A stretch of 64,000 nt of DNA from Periconia sp. R9002 (lineage: Eukaryota; Ascomycota; Dothideomycetes; Pleosporales; Periconiaceae), in NCBI GenBank assembly GCA_023627715.1, contig JAMAHW010000005.1, positions 62,001 through 126,000 on the forward strand, written 5' to 3'. Below, one piece after another: positions 11,277 to 21,475 of this stretch. The notes below the pieces were generated by a model. It was not told where the DNA came from. It worked only from the letters and a program-made list of their open reading frames with translations, and searched no databases. The translations under genes were made by a program, and so were the position numbers. Each line of letters opens with the position of its first letter. Positions within the stretch are counted from its first letter, which is position 1.

Positions 11277-12398
11277 ATGTCGGACACGTACCGGTTTGAT
11301 AAGTTGCACGCGCAAATTCTCCTCGATGGACCTCATCCGCCTCACTTGTCGTGGGAGACTGCGTACGCCCTATCTCAAAAGATAGGGAGTCTACCCGAAG
11401 AAGAAACAAAGGTGGATCTGACACAAGGGGAGTGGGACATTCTGAACGCATACAGCCGACACAGAAGCGATACCATAATGGGAAAGCACGAACCAAAACA
11501 AGATTTTGGAACAGTAGATATTGACGATGTTCTCGAGAGAATCGCTGCGGCAACCAAGGCCAAGTTTTCAGGCGAGGCTTCTTCGTCGGTCACTGCGAAG
11601 ATGCCTCGTGAACCCACAGCCTACCTAAACCTCCTGCGCGACAGCCAAGTGAAAGAAGACACTTTCAGCCCCGAGGTGTGGGCGCGCATGTCCAAAATGA
11701 CCGACCATCATACCATCGTTGACAACTCCGAGGGCATTCCGCAGACTAAAGCTGAATACGATGCATTTCTCCAGGACACTACGCGATTCACGTATTATCG
11801 GGTCTCAGAACAGAGTGCTAATAGACATGATGGACCAACCCACTCCGCTCGTGATCTTCCACAAGAAGTAGCCGCTCCCACGCCCGGTCTGCAAGATCCT
11901 CCATCTAAGGAAGATGAAATCAAGAGGATTTGGAACCTGTTGGGGTTGGATTGTTCGTCTCCAGACACTTTTAAAGAAGTGGGAGGCAGCTGGTTCTTGA
12001 TTGGCATGCAGTCGTTCGATTTCTTTATGTTCGACACCCAGCTCATGGGAGTGGCCATCCTGAGAGAACTACCATGGAATCGTGGTAGAATCCAAAAGCA
12101 CATCTTCCGCCTTGGTCCGGCTGTGGAGGGGAGCGACCACACCCAACCGTTCATCCGCTTATGCGTTGCGCTCATTGTCAAGATGGACGAGTATGCAAAC
12201 GAAGGCCCTGCAATTGTCTGCCGAGAGTATGATCTCAACCAAAACGCCTCAGATCGAGTGCCGACAAAAGACGAGCTTGAAGCAGTCGACGAGTGGCTAA
12301 AGAAGAATAATGCCATCGATGACCTGGTTAGATCTGTTGATCTTGCTGCCGATCTGCTTCGTTGGAAGAAGTTCCGTCCTCGTCTCTTCTCCCCATAA
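11277..12398 (+). CDS. Hypothetical protein, 373 aa
   Basis: A long intronless frame with coding-like composition. The ATG at 11277 follows a plausible 5'UTR intron (donor at 11225, acceptor just before the ATG). The N-terminal half is charged and probably partly disordered (residues about 180-215, rich in Pro, Ser and Glu). The C-terminal half (about 215-373) looks folded, with WFLIGMQSFDFFMFDTQLMG and a cluster of aromatic residues, then a basic end (WKKFRPRLFSP). No signal peptide, membrane segment or catalytic motif is visible. No family is recognised; it may be a lineage-restricted gene, in keeping with the orphan-rich neighbourhood. Confidence 0.65.
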   Translation: MSDTYRFDKLHAQILLDGPHPPHLSWETAYALSQKIGSLPEEETKVDLTQGEWDILNAYSRHRSDTIMGKHEPKQDFGTVDIDDVLERIAAATKAKFSGEASSSVTAKMPREPTAYLNLLRDSQVKEDTFSPEVWARMSKMTDHHTIVDNSEGIPQTKAEYDAFLQDTTRFTYYRVSEQSANRHDGPTHSARDLPQEVAAPTPGLQDPPSKEDEIKRIWNLLGLDCSSPDTFKEVGGSWFLIGMQSFDFFMFDTQLMGVAILRELPWNRGRIQKHIFRLGPAVEGSDHTQPFIRLCVALIVKMDEYANEGPAIVCREYDLNQNASDRVPTKDELEAVDEWLKKNNAIDDLVRSVDLAADLLRWKKFRPRLFSP

Positions 12399-13046
12399 CA
12401 ACTCACAACTGGAAAGTAACAGACAACAGCGGCTTCCACGTCCTCATCTCAGATGGGGCACATCATCTCCGGGTCATCCTCGATTCACTCTCATTGTTCA
12501 CCTTGTCTGTTTGATTGGCAGATACAGAAATATCCTTGTATTATAACAGAGGATAAATCTTGTCTTTGCGGTGGACTTTTGAATTCAACTGTGGCTGGAT
12601 TCAAACCTCGTAGGTTAATTAGGTAGCCTAGATACATTCACAATGCTACAGTTATGATAGTTTAATGGAATCCCCCTTTTGATTGGTGAAGATTCGCGGC
12701 TATGACTACGCATGTATATGGCTTTCCCCCCTCCCCTCCTCCCCACACATATGTGCTGTGTTCCCCGTCAATCTGTGTGTCCATATTAGTTTTACAAAAG
12801 TTTGAAATTGTAATACGTGCTAATTAATACTATTAATCTGATAAAAACCAACATGTACAGTTGAGAGTCAGAAGAATCCAGCTGTCTTTCTATTAAAGAA
12901 AAAGGTTCTCCTGTATTCTGCTCTTGCTTTGCAGATAGAAAGTAACATTGCTAAGAGAATAGCCCTTATACCTAATCTTCAATGCTGAATTTTAGAGTTG
13001 TGAAGGGTTGTATAAAATCAAATTAATCATCACAGAGTATTAGCGT
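12399..13046. other. AT-rich intergenic stretch between convergent genes
   Basis: It separates the 3' ends of the 373-aa gene (plus) and the 927-aa gene (minus). It is AT-rich, especially 12780-13040, with no open frame of note and no recognised repeat. Confidence 0.4.
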
Positions 13047-15896
13047 TTAGGGTTGTATAAGCTCACTGTATGTATCTGTGGATCTGCCTATGTGCCCATT
13101 CAGCGCCAACACGTGAATCCCATGGGTATAGCTCCACCTCCATATCCTCCCACTTATGCATCGAGGTGTTATGAAAAGAACACCATACCCAAATACATTA
13201 GGAAGAACATATGATCTTTTTTGTATAGAATCCACCTCACCCTCCGGCAGGCTCCCCAATAGCTCAATACCTGTGAGAGGTACATCCCGCCATTCCCCAG
13301 CACACTATCCCCTGATTGCTTCACTTTCTTACTCACCTGCAAATTGTCCCCTGAAAAATAACTCCCTGAATGCCGGGAGATTTTGGGTGCTGAAAACTGG
13401 CCAATAGTATTGTGGCGCTCCGTTTTCGTCCAAATAGGACTCCACCGCGACAATCACGTTCGATTTAGACGACGTCTCACCCGCCGGAGGTTTGAGCAGC
13501 TGTGCCATGAAATCAAACAAGTATGGCCTAAGAACAAGGCCGCCGGGTCCACCAATGTGAGTTTGTGGGCTGACGTCGGTGGCCGTGTCATTTTGTTCAA
13601 TGACACCGGAAATGAAGCCCAAGAAATCACCGGGTCGTAACGGTTGGCTACACACGACGCGGTTGCCTCCTTTCAACTTCTGCATCATGACGTACATCGA
13701 CTTGTTAGTCGACATTCGGCCGTGATAGCCGAAGAGAAGGTCAGCCCTGGGGTTATATAGCCGTCCGGTCACTCTATGCTGCGAATTCCCCGCGTGCTGT
13801 AAAAACACGCTGTTGTGCATGGCGCACTTTCCATTTGGGTACAGGGATGGCCCGAATATCAAATCACCTAGTCTCAAGGCGGAGGTGTTCACTGTCCCAT
13901 TGACCCAACCGGCAAAATTCACAATAGTTTCTTGGTTTTTACCTGAAGACCAGGTACTCTTTCCGCATAAAATCTTCGTTATAGCGGGTGTGCGAAACCT
14001 CAAGACCCACCAGTAATCATTTTTCCTTAGTAGATGCAATGTGCTTAGGAGGACTAGGGTCTGCTTGTCATTGTCGCATCGGTTCGTGTCCCCTTTTCGA
14101 AATTCCCCGAAGAACGTTTTCATCGACAAGAGGAACTGGTTTAGCTTTCGGCGGTCTGACAATACGTCGTCGATGGCGGGCTTGAAAATTTCATAGTATC
14201 CAATCGGATCTTGTGCTCTGGATTTTGTCTCATTCCATTTTTCTCGCGCAGTCTGGGCTGCTCTTGCAACAAAAATCTCGAAAAGATACGAATGGACTAT
14301 ATTTGAATCTAAACGTTCGATTTGCCCGGAGGACCGGTGAATAAGGATGTTTACCTCATTCTCCGTGAAGCTTGATCGAAGCTGCGTACATCTGTCGTCG
14401 ACGTAGAAATCTGCCAGTGTTACCGGCTGAGCTGAGTTGGAGTTCGTTATGATGGCGGAGTTATACGTGGAGATATCACGTTGTATCGTCCGCAACGCGA
14501 CGAGACAATCTTCGTGACCCCAAATTTCCCCTTCGATGTCCTTCGAAAGACCAGTGTGAAGCCTGGTGTGAATTTTGCTTTCGAGAAGAATCTTCTGCGT
14601 CTCCTCCGCATCATACCACTGCAGAGCTCTTGCCGATGGACGTGGGGGTGGACGATGGACTTGAAACTGCGCTTGAATCTGGAGTACCTCGGAACCCTCG
14701 GACTCAACAGTGCCCCTGGTGATGCGATCGTTAGATTCTCCCATACCCGTCATTTCCGTGTCTTCTCCTTGGGGGTCTGCCGTACCCTCAGGCAAAGCAG
14801 GATCTTCGTTTCCTCTCCGGCGTTTTGATTGACGATCCTCTACTCTCATATCATGTTCTTGTCTCAGCCTCTTTGGCTCGTGGGGCATAGCGGCTGCGGT
14901 ACCGACACTTCTTGTACGTTCTGCGGTTTTTAGACCCGCGCTTGTAACGTCAACCGAGCGAGTCAATGTCTTGTTCGCGTCCATAGAGCTCATGTCTTTG
15001 GTAGCTCCTGATGTAACATTGTCACTAATGCCGGTAGTACCAACGACTGGTGCGCTATCGGCGTCGATGGATGGACTCATAGTTGGGTTGCCTGAAGTTT
15101 CACCATTGGCACCATTGCCAAGGGGTGTGGGTGGGTGTATCGCTGGTGTTGGTGACTCTTGCGTATCACCGTCACCAGATTCGCCGCCCTCTCCTCCACT
15201 GCCACTAGGCCCTCCAATTCCATCGTCAATTGGTGCGCTTTCCGGACGAGAGTTTCCAAGTGTAGGTGTCGTAGCTGTGATCCCATGTTCCTTTCGAGAA
15301 AGACTCGTGAGGGACGAAGTAAGATGGGTGGTGGCTTGGTTTACGGTGGGACCAATCGCAACCAAATACTGGCTATCATTCTCCTTGTCACGAACTTTTT
15401 CTCCGTTATCTGTGTTCCTCGGGGACCTCGGGGATGCTCTCTGAGACACATGGCCTTGTTCTTCTTCTCTTGTAGTATTAGTAACGACGGCCGCGTGTAA
15501 ATCGAGTTCCACTCGATTTCCGATGCGAGCGGGACGCTTGAGGTTTTGTTGCATGCGCTTTGATGAGCCTTTCCGGGTAGATGGAAGCTGGAGAGATGGT
15601 CGTAACCCATCTTCTTGAGTAGAAGCCTGCGTGGTCGCTGTTGTTTGGTTGTTCCTGGTTGAGTGGGTCGACCCGCCTCCGGTTGAATCCCTGCTGCGTG
15701 GCACTTCTTGATTCCTGGCGTCCCGATCATTGTCTTCTCTATCTCTGCTGACGCCGGATCGAGACAGATACTCATATATTTCGTCGATGTGGTCTTCGAA
15801 CTTGAGCTGAGGGTTCAGTTCCCTGTTTCTGATGTCGAGGAATGCGGCCATACACGCCTTGGCCTTAGCCAACTTCTCTCTCGTGAGGCTGGGCAT
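13047..15896 (-). CDS. Large orphan protein, 927 aa, disordered N-terminal half and unknown C-terminal domain
   Basis: Exons are 13337-15896 and 13047-13270, joined across a 66-nt intron (donor GTGAGT, acceptor CTCTCACAG); without splicing the frame ends two codons past the donor, so the intron is needed. Residues 1-50 form a small helical region (LAKAKACMAAFLDIRNREL). About 50-430 is low complexity, rich in Ser, Thr, Gly and Pro, with basic runs (KRLRQEHDMR, SKRRRGNED) that could be nuclear localisation signals. About 430-927 looks folded, with many aromatic residues. The stretch LRPGDFLGFISGVI resembles the first strands of a SET domain, but no NHxCxPN motif follows, so I do not call it SET. 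The last exon encodes a tail (LNGHIGRSTDTYSE) whose decayed copies lie near 18.15 and 18.5 kb. An 18-bp tandem repeat sits just upstream of the start. Confidence 0.7.
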
Positions 15897-15913
15897 GGTA
15901 CGGGTGACGAAAG

Positions 15914-15966
15914 AAGGAAGGTGGGAGGCAGAAGGAAGGTGGGAGGCAGAAGAAGGTGGGAGGTAA
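15914..15966. repeat. 18-bp tandem repeat, nearly three units
   Basis: The unit AAGGAAGGTGGGAGGCAG occurs twice perfectly (15914-15931, 15932-15949) and a third time with a 3-bp deletion. It lies within 20-70 bp upstream of the start codon of the 927-aa gene, thus in its leader or core promoter. It is a purine-only tract on the plus strand except for a few T and C bases. Confidence 0.85.
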
Positions 15967-16452
15967 AGGAAAGCGAAGTAATAGGTGCGACGGGTTGCGC
16001 GGCGTCAAACTGTCGTGGCAGATCTCCTACTTTCTATCACGCATTCGAGATTTTGACAGCGGAGCCAATCAGTATTGCCGCTCGTCATTCGCCCACTAGA
16101 ACCACTCCCTCAGATCAAAACACGGCTGGCAGGCGTGGTCACCATACGATTGAGGCACGCTGGGCTATCAAACAGGCGCAGCGCTAGCCTATTTCGGGGA
16201 GAATGACGGTCCACTCACTTTTATGTAGCGCTAAACCAAGCTTCTCCACCCTAAACATAACGATGGTGCGACCAGGATTATCGCTCAGTGCTGTGATCCA
16301 AGCTTTGAGCGCAGTTGCTACTTTCTCTCACCTCCATCCTCAAGCTTCCTCATTTCGTCCAGAGTCCAAACTTTCATCAACCAACCCCAAGTGCTACTTG
16401 CAACTAGAAGGAATTGCGTACTTCGCAATCTTTTTAACGGTAGGTCGTAAAG

Positions 16453-18071
16453 ATGGAAGCGTCGGGACCTCCTTCTGACAGTGAGCGGAGCATCACGCTT
16501 AAGCTTGAATATGAGAGGAAGTACGTTGAGGGGCTAATGCATCTCATTGACCTGTCTGAAAATAAAATCAAGGAACTCGAGAGTACACTTGCCAATCTGA
16601 GAGGTGATTTCGGTTATGCCGATTTTCTTTGAGTTCAGTATCATGCTAATGTTGATAACGTAGGAGATAATGCATCAGATCAAGTAGGCTCTGAAGACGA
16701 GACTCGCACCTTCTAAGGGAATAATACCGGAAAAACACCCCAGCGCAATACCCGCCGTTCACTGTCTCGCCAAGGTGCTCACCGTAGTATCACAAGACCT
16801 ACAGATTCGCCATTAACCACATTATTAGGAACATACTAAGAAGACTACGAAGGATACGGCACTCAATCACAGGATCTTATTTTCTTCTTTAATTTTAATT
16901 TTAAGAAGGTTATTAATAACAAACATTTTAAAACTAGATTACGATTAGCAATAGCGGTTTTCAGTAACATAAGCATTAAACAACTTCTGAATCCAGTCTA
17001 TTACTATTACACAAGCTCCCACAATATAGAAGTGAAACTTTATGTTCCAACAAGTGTGCCGTGGACAAACAAAGCTGCATTCTACTACGACAAACTACGG
17101 CTCGTCGGGATCAGCTGAGCGGTGAAATAAAGGAATTGGATAAATGCAGAAAGTTATGTCGGGATTATGGACGTGGCCTATTAGTTCTTCTTCCATTCAA
17201 AAAAGACAAAGCTCGGGGCAAAAAACGCAGACAAGACCAAATCACTGCATAGGAATACGGCAGGCTCGCAAACCCATGCATAGATACGTTCAAGGCGCTA
17301 CTCCCCCAGCATAAGGACAGACCAATCTCTCTATACGGTGCTGGAGAATTCGGGATACAGATAATTTACGAGGGGTGTAAGGGAGAGTTTAACTTCGGAT
17401 TTCACAGAAAGTGGCAGGAGGATAAGGAACAAGGATACATAACCTTTCTCTCAGGGTACTAGAACGGACCAGACGCTCTCGACAGAATTCTCCATCATCT
17501 AGAACCTGCAAAATATCTCGAGGAGAACGTTATACGGGAAGATCTCCACTTGCCACAGATGCCTTAGAGCTGTCCAGCGCAGATCAACATCGCGTTGCCG
17601 GGACGCCATTGCGATAGATGTGGAGACTTAGATCGACCTTACGACTGTGTATCAAGGCTACCGGAAAATCCTTACAAAATCGCATATTATGGCGGCAAAG
17701 GACGAGGAATCCAAGCTCTATACGCCCTTCCTGCAAAAATCTAGATTAGCGAGCTTACCAGCGAAATCATACCCATACAAAGACCTCAAGACATCTTTAT
17801 TTAGGATATATATAGACCAGATTTCGTTCATAGAGAGCCAGTATTTCGACTATCAGCCCGCCACCGTAGGAACTGTCTTCGACTAGTCAATTGGTCTCAT
17901 CGCCCTGATGCAGAGTTCATTACTGTTTTCATAGGACGGAAGCTGAAGGTGATGCTGCGCGCACTACGTGACATCAGTGCTTTCAAAGAGATTACTGTCG
18001 AGCACGACGATCCTGTGTAGTTGCAGGAACATAAGTGCCTGTGTGAGCAATGTTAGGAAGAGTCTACCTAA
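16453..18071 (+). pseudogene. RIP-scarred orphan gene, divergent from the 927-aa gene
   Basis: The 5' part is a clean two-exon frame: 16453-16603, a 60-nt intron with a GCTAAT branch, then 16664 to TAA 16714. It encodes a coiled-coil-like start (LEYERKYVEGLMHLIDL). The same frame continues past TAA 16714 and TAA 16837 to TGA 17116. After one frameshift another frame runs about 1 kb to TAA 18069, broken only by TAG at 17250, 17460, 17565, 17742, 17802, 18018 and 18054. Coding-like blocks include KDRPISLYGAGEFGIQIIYE, a Cys cluster (HCDRCGDLDRPYDC) and RKLKVMLRALRDISAFKE. CAA/CAG to TAA/TAG is the expected result of RIP, which hits duplicated DNA. The original protein would have had about 520 residues. 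I do not recognise the family. The first 67 codons could still be expressed. Confidence 0.6.
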
Positions 18072-18120
18072 AGGTTACGATGAATCTACACTTCTCTGCG
18101 CTATCAAGTGTCACAGGGTA

Positions 18121-18290
18121 GTGTGGCACACATATGTATGGTAGAGGTATAGTTTTAGTGGGTGTGACTATCTATAGATCTAACTATGTGCCATCCCAGC
18201 GCCAATGCGCTAACCATATATGGTATCAATGATAGCTTCATATCCTCACATTAAGGGCATCATGGGTGTTCCGTGTATCAATTGGATTCC
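18121..18290 (-). repeat. Decayed copy A of the 927-aa gene's 3' tail
   Basis: Read on the minus strand, this segment aligns with the last exon of the 927-aa gene (13047-13200). Shared landmarks in the same order are GAGGATATG.AG, TTGGCGCTG.ATGG.CACATAG and AGATC.ATAGAT. Stops interrupt the frame. The orientation is the same as that of the intact gene, so it is a direct, not inverted, duplicate. It lies just beyond the end of the RIP-scarred pseudogene. Confidence 0.5.
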
Positions 18291-18485
18291 TATCATTACC
18301 AACTCCTAGAAAAGGGTTAACTCTGCCACATCTTATTTCGCTTCATCATAGAGGGCATAGTAACTATAAGAAAGTATCTGTGCAGGATGTAGCGGAAACA
18401 ATATATAGTAACACTAGCCACTAGGAATCAGAATAAAACAAGATAAGTCAATAGTGCACTGAAAATGAACTATTATCATAGGCTG

Positions 18486-18610
18486 GTGGCACATGCAATA
18501 TGGGATGGTATGTATTAATGGGTATCACTATCTACATATATGGATTAATACTGCTATAAGCCATCCTAGCGCCAGGGCGCTAACCCTATAGGGTATTGCT
18601 CCCTCTTTTC
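18486..18610 (-). repeat. Decayed copy B of the same tail
   Basis: On the plus strand both copies begin GTGGCACA(T), share ACTATCTA near the middle, then CCATC(C/T)(C/T)AGCGCCA and GCGCTAACC(A/C)TAT. They are about 365 bp apart and in the same orientation. Copy B is immediately followed by a strong hairpin at 18633. Together with copy A this suggests repeated duplication of this 3' end, followed by decay. Confidence 0.5.
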
Positions 18611-18632
18611 ACACACGTGCACGTCTATTTAG

Positions 18633-18658
18633 GCGCTAGGCTTTTATAAGCCTAGCGC
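18633..18658. repeat. Perfect 11-bp inverted repeat with 4-nt loop
   Basis: GCGCTAGGCTT, a loop TTAT, then AAGCCTAGCGC. The arms pair perfectly. It lies next to tail copy B. It could be a remnant of a terminal structure or a chance palindrome; there is no adjacent gene that it would terminate. Confidence 0.7.
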
Positions 18659-19093
18659 TCTCATGTTATCATCCTTGTGTCCCGATTTTTTTTATCTATA
18701 TTTCAAACCAGTGTTGATACCGTGACTGATTTCACCAATCAATTGCGAAGAAGAAGACACTTTAATAGAACGTTTATTAGAGGAAACTAGTATGAGAGCA
18801 TGTAAGTTGGAGGAGAAGTTCATTGACTGAGCGATGGAGCAGTCCTATAACAGATTGATGTTGTATATATACAGAGAGGCACGTGACTTAACCACGGCGA
18901 TGCATTCACTCAAACAACGTTTGCCTTGCCAGATTCAGATAGTCACGGTAGTACTCCGGCCAGAATTTGTCAATATGTTAGGTCTTTTCTTTTTCCGGAC
19001 TTGTGTCCCAATCCTCCTAGAAAAGGACGCGTTAGTAAAACTCCTTGCGAGCCCTCACCTTCGCCACATGCGCGTCAACTCACGACTTGCCTT
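18659..19093. other. Possible coding remnants
   Basis: Short coding-like scraps occur on the plus strand, such as a charged helix at about 18735-18830 ending in TGA and a Pro/Cys-rich frame at about 18900-19128 (FPDLCPNPPRKGRVSK). They cannot be joined into a gene. They may be remnants of further degraded genes. Confidence 0.25.
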
Positions 19094-19732
19094 CTAAGTT
19101 GGATATTCACTGTGATTGCTTTGGACTGATACACCATGTATGCCCACGACTATGCCAAGGCCCCGTTCACAGGCATCAAGGACAGGTCTAGGAAGGTGAC
19201 GTAGGTGGCCGACGTCAAGCTCACCCCAGTGCCCGTCGAAATCGAAGTAGGGAATATTGTTGAAAAGATAAGCGAAAACTCTCCTCAACAGGATCTTTAT
19301 GGATATTTTCTGGTAATTTGTTAGATTGCAGTGAAATAATAGGAAATATTTGTGATACTAACCCGACGGTTTCCCGGGCTCCTATGGCGGGAGAGGCTTG
19401 GGATTGATACGCTGCCTGATGCGATTCATGCTCTCCCTGATACGTTCGGCTTTCTTTTGTAGTTGCTGTGGGATTTGTTTCGGTGGACAGAAATCCAAGC
19501 AATGCTGGATGCGGTGAGCAGCCTCGATTGCATCAACACCAACGTCAGCCAAGGGTCGGGTAAGTGGAAATTGAGACATTTTGGCGGCAATGGCATCCAT
19601 GGCAGATGTGATGGCTGTGACTGCTGCGCTACGCTCGGATATGGACCCGTCTGTCTAACCAGATTTCAAGTTGTCAATGACCAGCCTGAGCCTCTCTGGG
19701 TCTTCCTTACAGATGACTTGACGAGCACTCAT
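19094..19732 (-). pseudogene. Decayed hypothetical gene
   Basis: From an ATG at 19732 a frame reads a helical, charged protein (EDPERLRLVIDNLKSG, then MDAIAAKMSQFPLTRPLADV) with an in-frame TAG at 19655-19657 (codon 26) and a second TAG at 19382. After that TAG comes an intron-like segment (GTTAGT...CTAAC...CCAG) and then another coding-like block (FAYLFNNIPYFDFDGHWGEL) ending at 19094. Both stops are of the CAG-to-TAG kind. The family is unknown. Confidence 0.4.
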
Positions 19733-21475
19733 TGCTTGTAAGCGATCAGAGGTTTTGGTTGTGAAGCCCTAAGTTGTTGTCGGCGATGTTTGGATCTTGT
19801 TGATAATATTGGTTGGTTCTGTTGAAGGACGCTTATAACGAGGTGATGCTGGATAATGCCAGGGTATATGGAGGAAGGCCAGAGCGCTAGGGAAGGAGCC
19901 AGATGGCCGGACATGTACATACATGGCAGACATCCTGATATCACACCAATACACACATATACCCATCAATCACCGTCTTACAGAGGAGAATAAGTCATTG
20001 GTTGAGTGATTTGACGATTAGGTATTGATGGGAGATGACAGATTCAGCGTACTCGCTCTCAAGTCCTCTCAAGTGCTTATTTTTTACCTTGCCGAATCTG
20101 ATGGCGAGAGAGTGCTGGGTCTAGCGTGCACTACTTTCCAACAATTAATCGCATGAACTGATACCTACCACTACACTACCATATTCAACTCTAGGTACAC
20201 AGTCGTTTGTTATCGAGACATCATGTAGCGTGGGGTATTGAGACACCGACCATGTACTGTAACTCCCCTGGTTACATTTGACTAACTTCTTATCCGCAAT
20301 ATAGATATCTTCCCATGAAATCCTCACGCCAGGTGACAAACGCATCACCATCCGCACAACACCGTCCCGAAAGCATGGACGGCTAAAAAAGCAAAAAGAG
20401 ACGGAAATCCGCCACTCGTGCGAATGCGGATGCTCGACAAATGGAAATCGCAATCGCCAACATCAAGATTCCTGTCGGTGTTTCGAACCAGAACCAAATA
20501 ATCAAAGCCCGCGACGAAATATTGCAGAAAACCACAATCACGGGCAAGAATAAAACAATCCTATACGCAATGGATGCGAAGTTTTGAGCCCACTTCCTAT
20601 GCTTCTATATAAAATTGAATGATGATACATAGCTGATATCATACTCATGGCGGAATTTTGAAGAGAGCTGGCGCCCATTATGCTTGAACAATAACGTTAT
20701 GCCACTGGCTTTCTCGAAATTTACCCAGCTCTCCGCAATATCCTCGATTCCATCTACTCGACACACGCCACTGCCCATGCACAATCTCTCGCACAGGACT
20801 GGAAATACAAAGACCATAAATATCCTCAACAAACCCTCATCCGCACGTGCTTCGAGACCCTGCCGAACATATATCGCTCTTTAGTGATTGCGTATCCAGA
20901 TAGGGGGAAAGAAGGGGGTGTGGCCGTTGTGTGTATTTTAATGAAAGCTGCTGTCACCCTACTGAGTTAAGTTAAGGCATAAACATACGGAGCACTTGAG
21001 ACGCTGATGCATCCGGTATGTTACGTAGCAGAGACGTTAGTGAACATTGATAACTCAAGTTGTATGTGTACCTGCATTGGTAATTTCAATGGCTACGCTT
21101 GCAAGATTAAGACAAGCATTTTCTTCATTTCGTTTCGTTTTTCATACGACAACCACAAAATTCTGGCAGCGGTTGAACTCGGCATACGTCACACGTGACT
21201 TTCTCCTCACATCATGAACTATGCGGTGTTCAGTTACAATGCATGTGATTCATTTTTGTATAACTATCACAACCTCCTCTCTGATTCATATTTAGATTCA
21301 GCCTCGTTACCAAAACTTACCCAACAACTCGATTACAACCACACTCTTCAAGCCATTCTTAACCCTATCGACCGCACTGCAAATAATTGCGATTTTGCAC
21401 ATTACTGCACATCACCATTCCCTAAAGAAACTGCATTGAGAATATATTCGATCTCACACCAGTCGCTGTATAGCC
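19733..21475. other. Gene-poor stretch with coding scraps
   Basis: A 48-codon frame at about 20434-20580 and a frame at about 20713-20967 (containing NILDSIYSTHATAHAQSLAQ) look weakly coding but lie in different frames with stops between. The segment 21000-21475 is the probable upstream region of the F-box gene. I see no tRNA or repeat. Confidence 0.3.

Noticed and set aside
13047..15896. SET-domain methyltransferase assignment for the 927-aa protein
   Set aside because: Only a short GDFLGFISG-like string fits; the catalytic Asn-His and Tyr blocks were not found.
17061..18071. Stop-codon reassignment (TAG read as an amino acid)
   Set aside because: Intact genes in the same window end with TAG (for example eEF3 and the cyanamide hydratase), and RIP explains the TAG excess without a new code.
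13047..18610. Starship-type giant element
   Set aside because: No DUF3435 tyrosine recombinase or other captain gene is seen; the repeated tails are gene fragments rather than element ends.
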